NCBI RefSeq assembly: GCF_014217685.1
Contig: NZ_CP043653.1
Span: forward strand, 2,298,419-2,362,418
DNA: 64,000 bases
Direction: 5' to 3'
From: Glaciihabitans sp. INWT7
Lineage (GTDB): Bacteria > Actinomycetota > Actinomycetes > Actinomycetales > Microbacteriaceae
Position numbers and translations under genes: made by a program. The number at the start of each line of letters is the position of its first letter. Positions within the stretch are counted from its first letter, which is position 1. The notes below the pieces were generated by a model. That model ran no database searches. It was not told the origin of the DNA and was given only the letters and a program-made list of their open reading frames with translations. Positions 60,757-64,000 of this stretch are shown piece after piece.

Positions 60757-61629
60757 CTACCCCCTTGGCTTCGTCTCTTCGAGGAAACCGGGCATCGCAT
60801 CGCGATCCACCGTGTCTTCCGAAGACATCGAACCCGACCCTACAAGGTCGGATTCGACCATGACCACCGTCACGTTGTCCGAGCCCCCGGCCGCCACCGC
60901 GGCACTCACCAGCCGCTCCGCCAGAGTGAGGGGAAGACGGTCCGTCTCCCGCACCTGTTCTGCGCCGTGGAAGACGATGATGCGCGCGATCTCCTCGTCG
61001 CTCAACTCCTTGGTGAGGCCGTCCGAGCACAGCAGGAAGGTCTGGCGCCCCCGGGCCGGCAGCAGCCAGATGTCGGGATCGACCACGGCATCCGCGCCGA
61101 GGGCCCGGGTGACGATGTTGCGATCCGGATGGGTGTCGGCCTGTCGTCGTGTGATCTGGCCGAGCTCCACCAACTCCTGCACGGCGGAGTGGTCGACGCT
61201 CAACTGCGCCAGATGCCGACCATCCCAGCTGTAGATGCGGGAGTCACCCACGTTGAATGCCATCCAGTGATGGCTGTCGGTGGGGCCGATCTCCACGAAG
61301 GCGATGCCGCTGAGCGTGGTGCCCGAGACCGCACCGGGCTCGTTCGTGACCCCGAGAACCGCGTCGTTTGCGCGGTGGATGGTTTCGAGCACCTCTTGCG
61401 CGGTGGCACGGGTGGTGTCGGCGAATGCCGCGGTGAATGCGCCGATAGCGGCCTGGCTGGCTCGATCCCCGAAGGCATGCCCGCCCATTCCATCGGCCAC
61501 CACGAAGACGGGAAGCGCTGCGAGATAACTGTCTTCGTTCAGTCGGCGAACGGCGCCACGGTCGGAATGTCCGCTGAATCGGAATCGAACCGTACCGCTC
61601 GCGAGCTCGAGCTCCTGTGCTTCGTCCAC
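60757..61629 (-). CDS. PP2C-family Ser/Thr protein phosphatase
   Basis: A 290-residue metal-dependent phosphatase that reverses the kinase encoded downstream. Metal and catalytic motifs: SDRGAVRRLNEDSYL, VFVVADGMGGHAFGDRAS, GTTLSGIAFVEI, FNVGDSRIYSWDG, QLSVDHSAVQELVE, FLLCSDGLTKELSDEEI and AAGGSDNVTVVMVE. All conserved Asp are present. No transmembrane segment. GAGGGGG precedes the GTG. It leads the operon PP2C-FHA-kinase-FHA/HTH. Confidence 0.93.
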   Translation of the reverse strand: MDEAQELELASGTVRFRFSGHSDRGAVRRLNEDSYLAALPVFVVADGMGGHAFGDRASQAAIGAFTAAFADTTRATAQEVLETIHRANDAVLGVTNEPGAVSGTTLSGIAFVEIGPTDSHHWMAFNVGDSRIYSWDGRHLAQLSVDHSAVQELVELGQITRRQADTHPDRNIVTRALGADAVVDPDIWLLPARGRQTFLLCSDGLTKELSDEEIARIIVFHGAEQVRETDRLPLTLAERLVSAAVAAGGSDNVTVVMVESDLVGSGSMSSEDTVDRDAMPGFLEETKPRG

Positions 61630-61659
61630 GACGCACCCCCTCCCGCTCAGCGCGTCACA

Positions 61660-61665
61660 ACTCTA
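61660..61665 (-). promoter_or_regulatory. -10 element of the PP2C-kinase operon
   Basis: On the minus strand TAGAGT lies about 46 bp from the centre of the palindrome at 61697, matching the spacing at the FN3 operon, and about 31 nt before the GTG at 61629. Confidence 0.4.
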
Positions 61666-61696
61666 TGGGCATCTTGACGGCGAACCGCCCGGCACC

Positions 61697-61720
61697 TCAA
61701 TGGGCAGCACTACCCATTGA
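61697..61720. promoter_or_regulatory. Shared palindrome, copy 2 (upstream of the PP2C-kinase operon)
   Basis: TCAATGGG-CAGCACTA-CCCATTGA has perfect 8-bp arms and an 8-nt centre. It lies in the gap between the PP2C start and the end of terC, and its core matches the palindrome at 57050-57069 except for one base. Confidence 0.65.
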
Positions 61721-61735
61721 CCGTACAGTGCATCG

Positions 61736-62737
61736 CTATTCGCCGGCACCGGGCCCCACGCGATTGCGGTCGTAGCGGATCTTGATCAGGCTGGCGATCA
61801 CCGCGACAGCCATCGACACCACGATCACGCCGAGCGAGAAGAAGGTGCCGATCTCTGGCGCCCACTCGATGTGCTTTCCCCCGTTGATGAAGGGCAATTC
61901 GTTGGTGTGCAGCGCGTGAGCGATGAGCTTGAAGCCGATGAACGCGAGGATGAACGCGATGCCGTACTTGAGATACACCAGCTTGTCGATGAGGTCGCCG
62001 AGCAGGAAATACAGCTGGCGGAGCCCCATCAACGCGAAGACGTTTGCGGTGAACACGATGAACGGACTCGTCGTGATGCCGAAGATCGCCGGGATCGAAT
62101 CGAGCGCGAAGACCAGGTCGGTGGTGCCGATCGCGATGAAGACCACGATGATCGGCGTGAAGACCCTCTTTCCGTCGATGATGGTGCGCAGCTTCGCGCC
62201 GTCGAAACCGTCGGAGATCCTGATCCGCTTGCGCAGAAGTCGGATGACGCCGCTTTCCTTCTCGTCCATCTCGTCGCTGTTCTGGAAGGCCTGGCCGAAC
62301 GCCGTGTAGAGCAGGAAGGCGCCGAAGATGTAGAAGATCCAGCTGAAGTTCTCGATCAGCTGGGCCCCGAGCAGGATGAAGATCCCGCGCAGCACGAGGG
62401 CGATGATGATGCCCACCATCAGCACTTCCTGCTGGTACTTCCTCGGCACCGCGAACCTCGCCATGATGATCACGAAGACGAAGAGATTGTCGATCGAGAG
62501 GCTGTATTCGGTGAGCCATCCGGCGATGAACTGCCCGGCATGCTCGGCTCCCGCGAAGAAGTACATGAGTACCGCGAAGAGGATCGCGAGCAGCACGTAG
62601 AAGCCGACCCACAGGCTCGACTCCCGCGTCGACGGAATGTGGGGACGCTTGTAGGCGAGCACGAGGTCGGCGATCACGATGAGGATCAGAACGGCGATGC
62701 TGCTGACCTCGAACCAGAGCGGGAGTTGCAGGTCCAT
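61736..62737 (-). CDS. TerC-family membrane protein (probable manganese exporter), copy 1
   Basis: A 333-residue protein with about eight or nine helices. Family motifs: LTEYSLSIDNLFVFVIIMARFAVPRKYQQEVL, IENFSWIFYIFGAFLLYTAFGQAF, FIAIGTTDLVFALDSIPAIFGIT, FALMGLRQLYFLLG and HALHTNELPFINGG. The two intramembrane Asp in SIDN and ALDS are the presumed metal site. TerC/Alx/MntX members export Mn2+. A riboswitch-like leader precedes it. It is divergent from a paralogue at 63140. Confidence 0.9.
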   Translation of the reverse strand: MDLQLPLWFEVSSIAVLILIVIADLVLAYKRPHIPSTRESSLWVGFYVLLAILFAVLMYFFAGAEHAGQFIAGWLTEYSLSIDNLFVFVIIMARFAVPRKYQQEVLMVGIIIALVLRGIFILLGAQLIENFSWIFYIFGAFLLYTAFGQAFQNSDEMDEKESGVIRLLRKRIRISDGFDGAKLRTIIDGKRVFTPIIVVFIAIGTTDLVFALDSIPAIFGITTSPFIVFTANVFALMGLRQLYFLLGDLIDKLVYLKYGIAFILAFIGFKLIAHALHTNELPFINGGKHIEWAPEIGTFFSLGVIVVSMAVAVIASLIKIRYDRNRVGPGAGE

Positions 62738-62759
62738 TACGGCCTTTCAAGAGAGGGAT

Positions 62760-62900
62760 GACGTGGGTACGCCGAGATCCCGAAAGTCTCTTCCGCGCCG
62801 GCCCGGCCGGCACCACCGCACCCGGGCCAGCATCAGCGGTGACCGTCTTGACGAGTGCGGAACGGGGCGTTGACCGCCCGTGGGAATACTCCCCTTCGCG
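62760..62900 (-). ncRNA. Candidate yybP-ykoY-type manganese riboswitch for terC copy 1
   Basis: On the minus strand GGGGAGTATTCCC (62882-62894) is followed by CTCGTCAAGACG (62844-62855) and GGTCACCGC (62836-62844). The same two blocks occur upstream of the divergent terC. The yybP-ykoY riboswitch senses Mn2+ and is commonly placed before TerC genes. A TAGGAT -10 lies at 62907-62912. The 3' boundary is approximate. Confidence 0.6.
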
Positions 62901-63011
62901 ATAACAATCCTAGGTGGCAGGCGGAGCGGTAAGAAGCAGGCGCTTCTTTCAGCGAGAGCCGTCGTCCCGGCTTCAGGGGCTCTGCTCAGGAACCCTGCTT
63001 AACATGGGGCC

Positions 63012-63125
63012 AGCAAGGGGAGTATTCCCGCGAAGCCGTTTCGTCAATACGAACACCGCACAGTGTTCCGGGCGGCTTGCCCTGAATCCGCAGGGTGGAA
63101 GAGACCTTGGTCCGTTCATCGACTG
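63012..63125 (+). ncRNA. Candidate yybP-ykoY-type manganese riboswitch for terC copy 2
   Basis: GGGGAGTATTCCC (63017-63029), TCGTCAATACG (63041-63051) and CACCGC (63054-63059) match the blocks in the other terC leader. A TAACAT -10 lies at 63000-63005. The leader ends near the AAGGAG ribosome site at 63129, so ligand-dependent control of initiation or termination is possible. Boundaries are approximate. Confidence 0.6.
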
Positions 63126-63139
63126 ACCAAGGAGTGCCC

Positions 63140-64000
63140 ATGGCCATCACGCCGCTCATCTGGATCATCACCATCGCGATCACGATCGGCTTCTTCGTGT
63201 TCGAGTTCTTCGCTCACGTGCGCACGCCGCACACGCCGACCATCGGTGAATCCGCCCGCTGGTCGGGTTTCTATATCGGGCTCGCCTTGCTCTTCGGCGT
63301 GGGGATCGGCCTGGTGTCCGGCTGGGACTTCGGCGGACAGTACTTCGCCGGCTATCTCACCGAGAAGGCCCTGTCGATCGATAATCTCTTCGTCTTCCTC
63401 ATCGTGATGACCGGTTTCGCGGTGCCGCGGCAGTTCCAGCAGAAGGTGCTGATGATCGGGATCGTCATCGCCCTGATCATGCGCGGTGCGTTCATCGCCG
63501 TCGGAGCGGCCCTGATCGAGAATTACTCCTGGATCTTCTACATCTTCGGTGCTCTGCTGCTCGTGCTGGCCTATCGACAGGCCTTCAGCTCCCACGAGAG
63601 CGACCCGGCCCACGGCCGGGTCGTGAAACTCGCCCGCCGGCTGCTGCCCATCACCGATACCTTCCATGGCGACCGCGTCACGGTGAAGATCGAGGGAAAG
63701 CGATTCTTCACCCCGATGCTGCTCACGATCGTGGCGATCGGCTTCATCGACCTGGTCTTCGCCGTCGACTCGATTCCCGCGATCTACGGGCTCACCGACG
63801 AGGCGTACATCGTGTTCACCGCGAACGCTTTCGCCCTGATGGGCCTTCGGCAGCTCTACTTCCTCATCGGCGGGCTGCTCGAGAGGCTCGTCTACCTCGC
63901 TCAGGGGCTCGCGGTCATCCTCGGCTTCATCGGCGTGAAGCTGGTGCTTCACGCGCTCCACGTCAATGAGCTGCCGTTCATCAACGGGGGGAGATCGGTG
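63140..64000 (+). CDS. TerC-family membrane protein, copy 2 (runs off the window)
   Basis: 287 codons are present with no stop before the window end. Motifs match the other copy: LTEKALSIDNLFVFLIVMTGFAVPRQFQQKVL, IENYSWIFYIFGALLL, VAIGFIDLVFAVDSIPAIYGLT, FALMGLRQLYFLIGG and HALHVNELPFINGG. AAGGAG lies 5 nt before the ATG. The two TerC proteins clearly come from one family but differ in loops, so they may export metal under different conditions. Presumed Mn2+ efflux, controlled by the leader at 63012. Confidence 0.9.
   Translation, partial: MAITPLIWIITIAITIGFFVFEFFAHVRTPHTPTIGESARWSGFYIGLALLFGVGIGLVSGWDFGGQYFAGYLTEKALSIDNLFVFLIVMTGFAVPRQFQQKVLMIGIVIALIMRGAFIAVGAALIENYSWIFYIFGALLLVLAYRQAFSSHESDPAHGRVVKLARRLLPITDTFHGDRVTVKIEGKRFFTPMLLTIVAIGFIDLVFAVDSIPAIYGLTDEAYIVFTANAFALMGLRQLYFLIGGLLERLVYLAQGLAVILGFIGVKLVLHALHVNELPFINGGRSV

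Overview
This is a high-GC actinobacterial chromosome segment, most likely from a Microbacteriaceae-type organism. The indicators are the F420 biosynthesis genes, the LLM-class oxidoreductases, a carotenoid/retinal pair (crtY-blh), the Bifidobacterium-PFNA-like kinase/FN3 cluster, the rpmF-rnc-mutM and thiL-DUF3515-gpsA neighbourhoods, and many leaderless promoters (TANNNT followed 6-8 nt later by the start codon). No phage, IS element, CRISPR array, tRNA or rRNA was seen. It reads as a stable core chromosome with dense, overlapping genes.

Layout. 1-5.8 kb: the end of a membrane protein, a NarL/DesKR-type two-component pair, a double GNAT acetyltransferase, a small secreted protein and an OmpR-type two-component pair. 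5.9-8.5 kb: mutM, rnc, rpmF and DUF177. 8.6-10.7 kb: blh and crtY (beta-carotene cyclisation and cleavage to retinal). 10.8-20.8 kb: a pyrimidine or hydantoin degradation operon on the minus strand (beta-ureidopropionase-like nitrilase, dihydropyrimidinase, LLM oxidoreductase, ABC importer, class III aminotransferase) with a divergent MocR-type regulator. 20.9-24.3 kb: an MFS exporter with its ArsR-type regulator, and an APC permease. 24.5-29.3 kb: a MoxR-DUF58-transglutaminase module. 29.4-32.8 kb: F420 genes (fbiA, fbiD, cofE, FGD-like oxidoreductase). 32.9-45.6 kb: housekeeping genes (coaD, recG, corA, rsmD, thiL, DUF3515, gpsA, plsC, murA, leuD, leuC), preceded at 45.7 kb by a leucine-rich leader peptide with a hairpin. 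46-61.6 kb: a large signalling and cell-surface cluster (PP2C, FHA, Ser/Thr kinase, FHA-HTH, 1844-residue Ig/FN3 protein, second MoxR-DUF58-transglutaminase module, FHA). 61.7-64 kb: two divergent TerC genes, each with a manganese-riboswitch-like leader.

The most unusual material lies between and inside genes. One palindromic repeat family (core GCAGGAG, about 85 bp; copies at 5.8, 6.6 and 40.2 kb) has a copy inserted in frame into mutM that adds about 28 residues. A second family (GCTGGTCGAG ... GTATCGAGACC; copies at 17.0, 38.6, 44.2 and 60.2 kb) encodes the extra C-terminal tail of LeuC and a 60-residue repeat tract in an FHA protein. A palindrome (ATGGGCAGC-RCTACCCAT) occurs at the same distance upstream of both promoters of the kinase/FN3 cluster, next to a gene for an FHA protein with a DNA-binding-like C-terminus. 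The second transglutaminase homologue has lost its catalytic Cys and His. All functional calls come from reading the sequence alone; no database search was run.
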